The notes below the pieces were generated by a model that was not told the DNA's origin, searched no databases, and worked only from the letters and a program-made list of their open reading frames with translations. From the NCBI GenBank assembly GCA_041906145.1, contig JAYRJU010000004.1, positions 186,001-250,000 of the forward strand: a DNA stretch of 64,000 nt. Direction: 5' to 3'. This document shows, piece after piece, positions 1 to 8,849 of the stretch; within the stretch, counting starts at the first letter, position 1, and every line of letters begins with the position of its first letter. Position numbers and translations under genes: made by a program. The stretch is from SHVO01 sp041906145 (lineage in GTDB: Bacteria > Pseudomonadota > Alphaproteobacteria > Rhodospirillales > Rhodospirillaceae).

Positions 1-1
1 A

Positions 2-2749
2 AAGTTCCTCGGCCAGGAGCATTGGCTGCCACTGTTCCACGACGGCCTCGGCACGGTCCTCGATTATCTGCCGAATGCAAGCATCAGCCTCGACCAGGAC
101 ATTGAGGAATCCGTTTCCGTTCGCTTTGAAACGATCCGCGACTATTACGAAGCCCGGCGCATCGTCGATAAGGCAAGCAGCGGCAAGAAGGAGCTCTCAA
201 TCGACGAGGGCATCGTCTACCACCCGATTCCGCCGGCCATGATGTTCCTCGATGAAGCTGATTGGATGGCGGTGTTGCGCGGCCGACAATTGGCCGCATT
301 CCGTTCCTATGCCGCGGCTGACGTCGGCGGCGGCGAAGACGCAGGCGGACGTTTGGGACGCGATTTCGCCGATGTCCGCGCACGCCCCAATGAAAATATC
401 TACGAGGCCTTCGTCGCGCATGTGAAGGCCCAGCAGGCGGAGAACCGGAAGGTCGTTCTCGCCACCGCCAGCGCAGGCTCTAAACTCCGGATCGCGGGAC
501 TGCTGCGCGATCACGGGCAGGAAAAGATCTTGCCGGTCGACACCTGGCAGGAGGCCTTGGCGGCGGATCCGTCGCTGCTGATCGTTACAGCGGTGCCGCT
601 GGAACGCGGCTTCACGACCAAGGATCTTGCGTTGACGACCGAGCAGGATCTGCTCGGTGATCGTCTGGTTCGCACCGCCCGCAAGAAACGCCGCGCCGAC
701 GCCTTTATCGCGGACGCGTCCCAGATCAGCGAGGGCGATCTCATCGTGCACGTTGAGCACGGGATCGGCCGCTACGAAGGCCTGGAGACGCTGACCGTTG
801 GCGGCGCGCCGCACGACTGCTTGCGGATCACCTATTCCGGCAATGATCGCTTATATGTGCCCGTCGAGAATATCGATGTGCTCTCGCGCTTTGGCTCTGA
901 ACAGGCTGGCGTTCAGCTCGATAAGCTGGGCGGCGCCGCATGGCAGGCGCGTAAGGCGAAGCTCAAGCAGCGCATTCGCGATATGGCCGAGCAACTCATC
1001 AAGATTGCCGCCGACCGCCAGATCAAGGAGGCAGCGGTCATCGCGCCGCCTGAGGGGCTGTTCGAGGAATTCTGTGCGCGGTTTCCATATGCCGAGACGG
1101 ACGATCAGATCAAAGCCATTTCCGATACCATCGACGATCTCGGGAAGGGGCGCCCGATGGACCGCCTGGTGTGCGGCGACGTGGGCTTCGGCAAAACGGA
1201 AGTCGCGCTGCGCGCCGCGTTTGTCGCTGCCATGAGCGGCACGCAGGTCGCCGTCGTGGTTCCGACGACGCTCCTCGCGCGTCAGCATGCACGCGGCTTT
1301 ACTGAACGCTTCAAAGGATTTCCTTTACGTATTGCCCAGCTTTCGCGTTTGGTGACCGCGAAAGACGCGGCCACGGTCAAAGAGGGCCTCGCCAACGGAA
1401 CCATAGATGTCGTCATCGGCACTCACGCTCTTCTTGCGAAAAGCATTGCGTTCAAGGACCTTGGCCTCTTGATCGTGGATGAGGAGCAGCACTTCGGTGT
1501 CGCGCATAAGGAGCGGCTGAAGCAGCTGCGCGCCGAAGTTCACGTCTTGACCCTGACGGCGACACCTATCCCGCGCACCTTGCAGATGGCCTTGAGCGGC
1601 GTACGCGAGATGAGCCTGATCGCCACGCCGCCGGTCGATCGCCTCGCGGTGCGTACTTTCGTACTTCCGTTCGACCCTGTCGTGGTTCGCGAAGCCATCT
1701 TGCGCGAGCGGTTCCGCGGCGGACAATGTTTCTATGTGTGCCCGCGCGTCGCCGACATCGATGGCGTGGCAGAGCGCCTCCGCAAACTGGTACCGGAAGT
1801 CAAATACGCCGTCGCGCATGGGCAGATGAGCCCGACCGCGCTTGAAGACGTCATGACCTCCTTCAGCGAAGGGAAGTTCGACATTCTGCTGGCGACCAAC
1901 ATCATCGAGTCCGGTCTCGATATGCCGCAGGTGAACACCATCATCATCCACCGGGCCGACATGTTTGGCCTGGCGGCGCTTTATCAGCTGCGTGGGCGCG
2001 TGGGGCGCGGCAAGGCGCGTGGATACGCCTATCTGACCCTGCCGCCAGACCGCAAGCCGACACCCACGGCGCAAAAGCGCCTCGACGTCATGCAGACACT
2101 CGACAGCCTCGGCGCGGGCTTCTCTCTCGCCAGTCACGATCTCGATATCCGCGGCGCCGGCAACCTCTTGGGCGACGAACAATCCGGCCACATCAAGGAA
2201 GTTGGGGTCGAACTTTATCAACATCTTCTTGAGGAGGCCGTGGCGGCCGCGCGCGCCGGCGAGGACGAGGGCGCAGCGCCGGTATCCGAGGAGTGGTCTC
2301 CCCAAATCAATACCGGCGCGCCGGTCCTTATTCCCGATACCTACGTCAAGGATCTCGGCATTCGCCTCTCACTCTACCGCCGCATCGGCGACCTTGCGGA
2401 CCGCGACGAGATCGACGGCTTCGCGGCCGAGCTGATCGATCGTTTTGGGCCATTGCCGCCGGAAGTCGAGAACCTGCTCGACGTGGTCGGGATCAAGGCG
2501 CTATGCCGCAAAGCCAATGTGGAGAAGGTCGATGCGGGCCCGAAGGGCGCCGTCGTGTCGCTCAAGAACAACACATTCCCGAATGCCGCCGGCCTCGTGG
2601 ACTTCATCGCAGAGCAGGCGGGGACCGTGAAACTGCGGCCGGATCAGAAGATCGTGTTCATCCGCCCGTGGGAAACCCCAAGTGCGCGGATCAAGGGATT
2701 GCAAACAGTCCTTGGGCGTATGGCGAAGATCGCGGAAAACGCCGCTTAA
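2..2749 (+). CDS. mfd: Transcription-repair coupling factor Mfd (3' part)
   Basis: The reading frame is open from base 2, so the N-terminus lies outside the window; 915 codons remain of a protein usually about 1,150 residues long. Mfd is a cytoplasmic ATP-driven translocase that removes stalled RNA polymerase from damaged DNA and recruits UvrA. The visible part has the tail of the UvrB-like region, the RNA-polymerase interaction region, and a full RecG-like motor: Walker A GDVGFGKTE, DEEQ box, TATPIPRTL, and the QLRGRVGRG arginine-finger motif. The C-terminal UvrA-autoinhibition domain follows. The stop codon overlaps that of the convergent next gene. Assignment is secure. Confidence 0.97.
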   Translation, partial: KFLGQEHWLPLFHDGLGTVLDYLPNASISLDQDIEESVSVRFETIRDYYEARRIVDKASSGKKELSIDEGIVYHPIPPAMMFLDEADWMAVLRGRQLAAFRSYAAADVGGGEDAGGRLGRDFADVRARPNENIYEAFVAHVKAQQAENRKVVLATASAGSKLRIAGLLRDHGQEKILPVDTWQEALAADPSLLIVTAVPLERGFTTKDLALTTEQDLLGDRLVRTARKKRRADAFIADASQISEGDLIVHVEHGIGRYEGLETLTVGGAPHDCLRITYSGNDRLYVPVENIDVLSRFGSEQAGVQLDKLGGAAWQARKAKLKQRIRDMAEQLIKIAADRQIKEAAVIAPPEGLFEEFCARFPYAETDDQIKAISDTIDDLGKGRPMDRLVCGDVGFGKTEVALRAAFVAAMSGTQVAVVVPTTLLARQHARGFTERFKGFPLRIAQLSRLVTAKDAATVKEGLANGTIDVVIGTHALLAKSIAFKDLGLLIVDEEQHFGVAHKERLKQLRAEVHVLTLTATPIPRTLQMALSGVREMSLIATPPVDRLAVRTFVLPFDPVVVREAILRERFRGGQCFYVCPRVADIDGVAERLRKLVPEVKYAVAHGQMSPTALEDVMTSFSEGKFDILLATNIIESGLDMPQVNTIIIHRADMFGLAALYQLRGRVGRGKARGYAYLTLPPDRKPTPTAQKRLDVMQTLDSLGAGFSLASHDLDIRGAGNLLGDEQSGHIKEVGVELYQHLLEEAVAAARAGEDEGAAPVSEEWSPQINTGAPVLIPDTYVKDLGIRLSLYRRIGDLADRDEIDGFAAELIDRFGPLPPEVENLLDVVGIKALCRKANVEKVDAGPKGAVVSLKNNTFPNAAGLVDFIAEQAGTVKLRPDQKIVFIRPWETPSARIKGLQTVLGRMAKIAENAA

Positions 2750-3030
2750 GCGCTCGCCAGGCGGCGGGCGAGGGTCGGCGAAGCCGGTTGGCTTTTGGTC
2801 TTGGCGAGTTCCGCCTGTTCCTTTTCGAGGAAACGCATGGCGATGCGCACGCGGTCGCGGTCTTCCGGGCTTGTGAAGACCACGTTGAAGACCCGCACAT
2901 GCGGCAGGCTCGTCGGATCGTGCGCGACCAGTTCAACGGCGTAGGCGGCCTTACAGGACCTGGCGACCACGGCCTCGAACTTTGACGTGTTCACCGTGAC
3001 CTTGAAAGCATGATCGCACTGCTCGGACAT
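2746..3030 (-). CDS. Hypothetical 94-residue protein
   Basis: A small soluble protein with no signal peptide or membrane segment. It begins MSEQCDHAFKV, has a second cysteine near residue 26, and ends in a charged helical stretch with a serine/alanine tail. I do not recognise a family. It starts at an ATG with a GAAGG sequence about nine bases upstream. Its stop codon overlaps the mfd stop by three bases, tail to tail, so it is a separate convergent transcript. Ordinary codon usage supports it being a real gene; function unknown. Confidence 0.7.
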   Translation of the reverse strand: MSEQCDHAFKVTVNTSKFEAVVARSCKAAYAVELVAHDPTSLPHVRVFNVVFTSPEDRDRVRIAMRFLEKEQAELAKTKSQPASPTLARRLASA

Positions 3031-3215
3031 CGTATCTGACCTTCGCTGAAACGAGAAAAGCGGGCGCTCAGGATGGTCCGGCGGTGGTAAGAAAAGGGTT
3101 AACGCAGAGGTCCGGTTGCAGGAGCAACCTGGGGTGGGATTTCTCTTTCTATCAGAGATTTATCGCCCGCTGATCATCCGATGTGTGAAGTGCTGGTGCA
3201 GTTCGGCAAAAAGAA

Positions 3216-3875
3216 TTAGCCGATGCTCTGCATGGCGGGACGTTCGGCGTCCTGCGCCACCGCCATATCGATCATCCGGGCCAGGATTTCGGGCTCCTGG
3301 GCGCCAGCGATGGCGCGCCCATCGTTGAAGATGAAGCACGGTACACCGGTGATACCCAGACGATGCATGCGTGCGTTCTCGGTATAAACCGCGTTGAGGT
3401 CGCTATCGCCGGAAAGGTGCGCATGCGCCATGTGACGCTCGATCCCGATCTGCTCGGCAAGCCTGATCAAGACCTCGACATTCCCCAAATCGAGACCCTG
3501 CTCGAAGAAAGAGCTGAAAAGCAGCTCCACCGCCTCGTTTTGCCGCCCGAGCGTATGCGCGAGACGCACGAGGCGATGCGAGTTGGCCGAATTGGGGACG
3601 CGCTTGATCTTGTCGAGGGCAAAATTGATGCCTTCGGCTTTGCCAGTGTAGACCAGCGCCTCGGCGATCCGGTCATATTGATGGCTACCGCCGAACTTTC
3701 GTTCCAAATACTCGCGCCGATCGACACCCTGCGGCGGCAGATCGGGATTCAAAAGAAAAGATCGATAGCGAACCTCAGGCTTGAGGTTAGGCCTAGCTTT
3801 AAGGGCGCGGTCAAACCGGCGCTTGCCGACGAAGCACCAGGGGCAGACCGTGTCGAATACGATGTCGATACGCAT
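3216..3875 (-). CDS. DsbA-family oxidoreductase, FrnE-like
   Basis: A 219-residue thioredoxin-fold protein with a helical insertion, of the DsbA/FrnE/2-hydroxychromene-2-carboxylate isomerase superfamily. The active-site CPWC is at residues 11-14 directly after the first beta strand, and there is a cis-proline segment TGVPCF near residue 170 with an unusual cysteine after the proline. There is no signal peptide, so it should act in the cytoplasm as FrnE-type disulfide oxidoreductases do. It lies 32 bases downstream of a receiver-domain gene on the same strand and may be co-transcribed with it. The substrate cannot be told from sequence. Confidence 0.88.
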   Translation of the reverse strand: MRIDIVFDTVCPWCFVGKRRFDRALKARPNLKPEVRYRSFLLNPDLPPQGVDRREYLERKFGGSHQYDRIAEALVYTGKAEGINFALDKIKRVPNSANSHRLVRLAHTLGRQNEAVELLFSSFFEQGLDLGNVEVLIRLAEQIGIERHMAHAHLSGDSDLNAVYTENARMHRLGITGVPCFIFNDGRAIAGAQEPEILARMIDMAVAQDAERPAMQSIG

Positions 3876-3907
3876 GGTGCCATCTTAGGGCCCCTGCGGG
3901 CCCACCG

Positions 3908-4672
3908 CTAGGTGCGGACCCACACCTGATAACGATCCGCGCCGGCTCCGGCCGCCTTGCGGAGCCGGTCCAGGATAGCAGGGTCCAGCGCCGTGCCGGT
4001 GCGCAGGAGCAGCGCCCCATGAACATCGCGGATATCGCGCGCAAGGATTGAGCCCGGCTGAATATCCTTAAGACCGCACATCCGCGCGCTGACCGTGCGG
4101 CGGTCGTGCGCCTGCACGTGGCGGAACGGGGAACTTCCTGACGCTCCGGCCGTCGTGGACGGCGTGCGGGAAATGATCGGCTCCGAGGGGAGAGGCGGCG
4201 GAACGACACACGGTACCGACGCATAGTGGCCGATATCCTGTAAGTTCCAGGTCCGGCTCACAGCAGCACTGATGGTACGGGCGAGTTTGTCCAAGGAAAG
4301 CGGCGCAGCGGCGAAACCGTTCACGTCGAGCTCGATCGCACATTTGACCGCGGCTTCTTCGGCTCTCGCCGTGAAAATCACAAAACTGGTCCGCGGATCG
4401 ACGTTCGGCAGCGCGCGGCAGCGGATCATGCGCAGCAACTCCAGTCCTCCGACCGGCAGCATGTCCCAATCGGCGACAACACATTCCACCTCGGCGCCCG
4501 GCTGCGTGAGAATCTCGGTGGCTTTTTCGACACTCATGGTTTGCCGAACATTGCGCGCGCGGCTGACAAGCGCCGTATGCGCCATTTCGCGAGACATCGG
4601 CTTGTCATCGACGAGGAGAAAGCCAATACGGGAGAGATTGAAATCGGCGTGAGGGCCGTGGGCGGCGATCAT
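3908..4672 (-). CDS. Receiver-domain protein with C-terminal HD-GYP-type lead domain (copy 1)
   Basis: A 254-residue protein. Residues about 15-135 form a CheY-like receiver with the acidic pair VDD at 21-23, a phospho-acceptor region ADWD at 67-70 and a switch threonine in VIFTAR. The position where receivers carry lysine reads NGFAAAPLS, so the usual lysine is missing. A linker leads to about 55 residues (CGLKDIQPGSILARDI...) resembling the short module found at the N-terminus of many HD-GYP proteins, but no HD-GYP domain follows. A paralogue of identical length lies immediately upstream, a tandem duplication. It is probably a signalling output or scaffold; whether it is phosphorylated is uncertain. 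Confidence 0.75.
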   Translation of the reverse strand: MIAAHGPHADFNLSRIGFLLVDDKPMSREMAHTALVSRARNVRQTMSVEKATEILTQPGAEVECVVADWDMLPVGGLELLRMIRCRALPNVDPRTSFVIFTARAEEAAVKCAIELDVNGFAAAPLSLDKLARTISAAVSRTWNLQDIGHYASVPCVVPPPLPSEPIISRTPSTTAGASGSSPFRHVQAHDRRTVSARMCGLKDIQPGSILARDIRDVHGALLLRTGTALDPAILDRLRKAAGAGADRYQVWVRT

Positions 4673-4816
4673 GGACGACCTCTAATCCAATGGTTGAGAA
4701 AATGGCCCAGCCTGCCCGTCAGCGCGATATCTCGGCTTGCAGGAAAAGGATCAACGTCTCGGATGAGAGTTTGGTTCCGGGCGTGGAGGGCGCGAAATCG
4801 CTCTATTTTGCGGGAT

Positions 4817-5581
4817 TTATGTCCCTTTCGGGTCATCCCCGATCCACAAGAACTGCGCCGCCCCGCGCACCTGATCGATGAGGTTTGCGCGCAATTCCGT
4901 CCCGGTGGGAAGGAGAAGCCGCCCATCTTGATCGTGTAGGTCTTTCGCGAGGATGGCGCCGGGCTGTACGGCGTCGATCCCGCAGATACGGATGTTCTTG
5001 AGGGGCGGGCCGGCAGGTGGCGCAGGTTTACGCGCCTCTTGTACCGGTGCGGTCGCCTTCGGGGCCGGTGTATCGTTCGAAAGTGGCGTCGGGACAAGCG
5101 GTATCACGGCGGCGTAGTGCATCGGCTGATGCAGCATCCAGGTACGGCGCAACGCGGTTCCGATCGTTTTGATGAGTCTCTCGATCGAAAGCGGCGCGAC
5201 AGCGAACCCGTTGACGTCAAGATCGATAGCGCATTTCACCGCAGCCGTGTCGGCGCGCGCGGTCAAAATCACATAGCTGACACGCGGCGAAACGGTCGGA
5301 ATAAGACGCGCACGCACCATGCGTAGGAGATCAAGCCCACCGAGCGGGGTCATATCCCAATCGGAAATGATGCAGTTGATGTCCGGTCCGTAGTGACGAA
5401 GGACCTCGACACCTTTGTCTACCGTGGTGGCGTCGCGCAACGCGCGCGTACGCCCGCGCAAGGCAGCATGAACCATCTCGCGGAAGAAGGGCTTATCGTC
5501 CACGACCAAAAAGCTGATCTTGGAGAAATCGAATTCACCGGAAGAGCCTGGCGCGAAACTCATGACCACCAGTTGAGGCAA
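4817..5581 (-). CDS. Receiver-domain protein with C-terminal HD-GYP-type lead domain (copy 2)
   Basis: Paralogue of the downstream gene, also 254 residues. The receiver has VVDDKP, phospho-acceptor region SDWDM and switch threonine VILTAR, and again lacks the conserved lysine (NGFAVAPLS). The C-terminal module reads CGIDAVQPGAILAKDL and ends at GDDPKGT. The two copies share the same order of segments over their whole length, with a 144-base gap between them. This is the first gene of a possible three-gene minus-strand unit with copy 1 and the FrnE-like gene. Partner kinase and output are unknown. Confidence 0.75.
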   Translation of the reverse strand: MPQLVVMSFAPGSSGEFDFSKISFLVVDDKPFFREMVHAALRGRTRALRDATTVDKGVEVLRHYGPDINCIISDWDMTPLGGLDLLRMVRARLIPTVSPRVSYVILTARADTAAVKCAIDLDVNGFAVAPLSIERLIKTIGTALRRTWMLHQPMHYAAVIPLVPTPLSNDTPAPKATAPVQEARKPAPPAGPPLKNIRICGIDAVQPGAILAKDLHDQDGRLLLPTGTELRANLIDQVRGAAQFLWIGDDPKGT

Positions 5582-5888
5582 ACGGCAGTTGTCGAACGGT
5601 TCGCTATATCGTTGATTGAAATTCCCCCGTAATAGCGATGACTAACAATACACGCCGTGTCCCCCTGACGCTACCGAGGGTGGGGTAAGCGCAACCTTGT
5701 GGATAAAACAAGTTTTGAGGCAAAAATAACTTGAGGTGGAATAACTTACACACCGTTATTTCTCGCGCCTGCTCCGGCGCGCTTCAAAAGAAAAACCCGG
5801 ATGTTCGCCTGCAAGGATAAGGCGCGTACATCCGATAGGTGTATTTCACCAATTACGGGCTGCTCGGGGAGCGGATGCGCCGCCGAGT
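5582..5888 (-). other. Intergenic region upstream of receiver gene pair
   Basis: About 307 bases without a convincing gene. It contains an AT-richer stretch at 5690-5760 and presumably holds the promoter of the receiver genes and the 3' end of the flippase transcript. Short frames here have no ribosome-binding site or coding character. Confidence 0.5.
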
Positions 5889-7409
5889 CTAGGCGGTCGG
5901 CGGTTCTGACCTCGGAAGCACAGTCGCCGCGCTCCGGCGTGCGGCCAGCCATTCTTCAACCGTTGCCAGAATACGCCTCTCGGTTCCGTCTGGCCGGCCC
6001 GCACCAAGCCACAACAGGGCGACCGTCCCGAAGTAGGTCAGCGCGCCCGCGATAACCAGGATCAAGGTCTGTATGAGATCGCTGGTCAGCGTCTCTTCAT
6101 CGGGCCATGCACGGTCAATGACAAGGACGACGGCAGCCATCGCGCAAAGCGCAACGCTTGGACGCCACAAGGCTCCGACGATGCCCTTCGCGGTGACGGT
6201 CAACTGACGCTTGATCAGCCAGAAATGCACGACAAGTCCAATAGCCGCGCTCAGCACAAGCCCCCACGCGGCGCCCACAGGGCCCAGGTAATAAACGCCG
6301 CCGATCAGGGCTGGGGGAAGCACAATGACGCTTGGCAGACCACGCCATGTGATGAGATCCGGGCGGCCGATTGCGAGATAGATGGCTTGGCCATTCGCAA
6401 CGGGAAGGTTCAGGAAGCCGTAGAGACTAAGAACCTGAATGAGGGGAACGACGGGCATCCACTGCGCGCCAAGGAAAATTCGTACGATATGTTCCGCGAC
6501 TAGCCCAACGCCCACGGCCAGCGGCGCGCCAAGAAAGAACATGATGCCGAGCGAAGCGACAAAGCCGTCCGCCAGGCGCGCCGGATTGCCTTGCATCTTC
6601 GCGAAGCCGGGAAACAGCGCCCGCGAGATCGGCCAGATGAGTTCAGTCGTCGCCAGATTGGAAATTTCGTACGCGACCGTGTAGTGACCGAGCGCGGTTG
6701 CGCTCGACATCTTGCCGACCACGAAGGTGTCCATGCGCTGGCGTATGAGCACGATCAAATTGTTGACTAACAGCCATTTCGAGAAGTGCAGAAACGGCGT
6801 CGCGCCCTTTAAGGATAAGCGAGGGCGGTAGGGATGCATCGTGTAGCTGAGCAGGAAGGCCACCGCCTTGCCCGTGATGATGCCGGCGACCAGCGCGCGG
6901 TAATCGCGCCAATGCCATGCGAGAGCCAGGGTGACGATGAACGCGGCGACTTTACTGATGACAAGCAACCGGAACTCGCGCTCGAACTGAAGTTCCATGC
7001 GAAATTCGACGATGCCAATATTCTGGAAGCCGCTCATCAGCGCGATAGCGGCGAGCCACATCACGACAGTGGCCAAACGCGGATCATTGTAGAAGTCGGC
7101 GAGCGGGTACGCGGCCGCGACAAACAGAAGTGCAGTCAGCACACCGCGGGCGATCGAAAGGGTCCACGCGGTATCGTATTGGGAGCGGTCGGCCGATTGC
7201 TTTTGGATGAGTGCAAGATCGAAGCCCAGTTCCAGCAGCGTCTCTAGAACGGCCAGCATGGTAGTCGCGAGCGCCACAAGCCCGAAGTCCGCCGGAACGA
7301 GGAGACGCGCGAGGATGACTGTGCTGATGAGGCCGATAATCCGCACAGCTAACCGCTGGAGGACGATCCAGGTGGCGCCGGTGGCAATCCTATGACCAAG
7401 CCCCGACAC
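5889..7409 (-). CDS. Polysaccharide/lipopolysaccharide flippase (PST/Wzx-like)
   Basis: A 506-residue integral inner-membrane protein with roughly 12-14 hydrophobic segments. The opening (GATWIVLQRLAVRIIGLIST...LVPADFGLVALA) is typical of the PST branch of the MOP exporter superfamily, which flips lipid-linked oligosaccharides across the membrane. Its start is GTG with CAGGTG about six bases upstream. The C-terminus is short and charged. No glycosyltransferases are adjacent, so the transported glycan is unknown. It runs in the same direction as the small peptide, TPR lipoprotein and dehydrogenase genes upstream, with gaps too large to call an operon. Confidence 0.87.
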   Translation of the reverse strand: MSGLGHRIATGATWIVLQRLAVRIIGLISTVILARLLVPADFGLVALATTMLAVLETLLELGFDLALIQKQSADRSQYDTAWTLSIARGVLTALLFVAAAYPLADFYNDPRLATVVMWLAAIALMSGFQNIGIVEFRMELQFEREFRLLVISKVAAFIVTLALAWHWRDYRALVAGIITGKAVAFLLSYTMHPYRPRLSLKGATPFLHFSKWLLVNNLIVLIRQRMDTFVVGKMSSATALGHYTVAYEISNLATTELIWPISRALFPGFAKMQGNPARLADGFVASLGIMFFLGAPLAVGVGLVAEHIVRIFLGAQWMPVVPLIQVLSLYGFLNLPVANGQAIYLAIGRPDLITWRGLPSVIVLPPALIGGVYYLGPVGAAWGLVLSAAIGLVVHFWLIKRQLTVTAKGIVGALWRPSVALCAMAAVVLVIDRAWPDEETLTSDLIQTLILVIAGALTYFGTVALLWLGAGRPDGTERRILATVEEWLAARRSAATVLPRSEPPTA

Positions 7410-7563
7410 TCAAAACACCTGGCGGGAGAAGGCAAAGCAACGAGGACGTGGGTTCATGCGCATCGGATGTCCGCGAAATACGTGAAAGAGGAGGCGTGAA
7501 CCCGATCAGCAACCAAGTGGCGAAAGGGAAGCCGGAGCGGCAACCGGCCGCACCTTCGCCGGC

Positions 7564-7641
7564 CTAAACCACCTTGAAGAGGTAGAGCAGGAGGACTAGG
7601 GGGAGAGGTATCCCAAGCAACCAAAGGAGCAGGGGGCGCAT
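7564..7641 (-). CDS. 25-residue hydrophobic membrane peptide
   Basis: A very short frame starting MRPLLLWLLGIP and ending LYLFKVV, almost entirely hydrophobic and sufficient for one membrane span. The ATG is preceded by GAGGA with a three-base gap, a strong ribosome-binding site in an otherwise gene-free 331-base gap. Its glycine-isoleucine-proline kink after a leucine-rich start resembles other tiny alphaproteobacterial membrane peptides, but I cannot assign a family. Same strand as the flippase downstream and the TPR gene upstream. Confidence 0.55.
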   Translation of the reverse strand: MRPLLLWLLGIPLPLVLLLYLFKVV

Positions 7642-7740
7642 AAATCCTCGCGACGTCAAAGCCGAGCGTTATCAACGGCTCTACAACGTGGCGACGGGCG
7701 CTTGGTTCCCGAGGGACGCGCGATGGTGGTGACGAGCCGC

Positions 7741-8697
7741 TTAGCCGCCGGAGGGAAGATTCTCGCGCGTCAGCAGGCGGTCCAGTTCTGCCCGAGCTTC
7801 TGCGGCTTCGATGCTGTCGCGTGGGCACTCACGTTGCGCGGCTTGATATTGCTCGCGTGCGCCGTTGCCGTTCGCTTTGATGATACGCATTGCGCCAAGG
7901 AACAGCGCGCGTTCACACCGCGCCGTCTTTGATCTTAGCGCTTGCGGATCCGCGGCCGGCACTTCTTCTGAATCGGCGAGAAGGGCGCGGGTCATGGCGC
8001 CCTCATCCCCCCCCAACGCGGCGGATAGCAATTCACGGTCGACATAGATTCCCGCACGCATGCCGGACTTCACGTACCAGAGCGCGGCCAAGCTATCGTC
8101 GGGGGCTTCCTTGAGCGCGCGCCCGAAAGCTTCAGACGCGCCGAGCCAATTGCCCGACAGATACATCGCCATGCCCTGTCCGAGATCAGAGGTGTTGGAC
8201 TGGCCGGGAATGGAACGCAGGCGTTGATAACGCACGGCCGCTTCGTCGAATTGGCCGGCCAGGAGTTTGAGGTAGGCGGTCCTCCGCATCGGCGTGACGG
8301 CGTCCGGGGTCAAACGCTGGACACCTTCAAGGTCAGCGATAGCGGCGTCATATTGACCGAGTCTTTGCTTGAAGACGCCGCGCAAAAGCTGACTGCGCCA
8401 ATTGTCGGGCTTCAGTTCCAGCGCGCGGTCGAGATCAATGATGGCTTCGGCGTAGTGGGTAAGGCTGCCGTGAGCGGAAGCTCGGCGTGTATAGTCGATT
8501 TCATCAATGGACCCGAACGCGATGACGCGATTCAGTTTTTCGATGGCCTCCTCATAACGGCCTTCATCGATCAGCGCCTGGGCTTCATTTGAGAGGACCC
8601 GGGCCTGCAAGTAGTCAGAGACTTTAGGCGATGACGTGCTGCAAGCGGAGACGACGCAGATGAGCGCCACGAGCAGATAGCGCAGACGAAAAGCCAA
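7741..8697 (-). CDS. TPR-repeat lipoprotein
   Basis: A 318-residue protein with a lipoprotein signal peptide: hydrophobic core then lipobox VSAC, cysteine 19. The mature part has several tetratricopeptide repeats (for example EGRYEEAIEKLNRVI, THYAEAIIDLDRALEL, LGQYDAAIADLEGV), so it probably acts as a periplasmic-side scaffold in the NlpI manner. The reading frame has a stop two codons before TTG, so TTG at 8697 (with GGAG nine bases upstream) or the CTG before it must be the start. A four-cysteine pattern occurs in the C-terminal half. Binding partner unknown. Confidence 0.8.
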   Translation of the reverse strand: MAFRLRYLLVALICVVSACSTSSPKVSDYLQARVLSNEAQALIDEGRYEEAIEKLNRVIAFGSIDEIDYTRRASAHGSLTHYAEAIIDLDRALELKPDNWRSQLLRGVFKQRLGQYDAAIADLEGVQRLTPDAVTPMRRTAYLKLLAGQFDEAAVRYQRLRSIPGQSNTSDLGQGMAMYLSGNWLGASEAFGRALKEAPDDSLAALWYVKSGMRAGIYVDRELLSAALGGDEGAMTRALLADSEEVPAADPQALRSKTARCERALFLGAMRIIKANGNGAREQYQAAQRECPRDSIEAAEARAELDRLLTRENLPSGG

Positions 8698-8849
8698 CAG
8701 TCATGTCTCCATGCAGTGACGGCCAGGGATGCGCCACATCTTAATGGGTTATCTAGGCCAATTCTAACCCGAAACCGGGTTGCGAGTGAGCCTCCGCGCA
8801 CGTTCCGGCAACAAGCCGGCCCAGTGACGGGTGCTCCAATCGTAAATTG

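Noticed and set aside
1325..2305. Long minus-strand frame of 326 codons across mfd
   Set aside because: Antisense shadow in GC-rich DNA; mfd on the plus strand has clear motor motifs.
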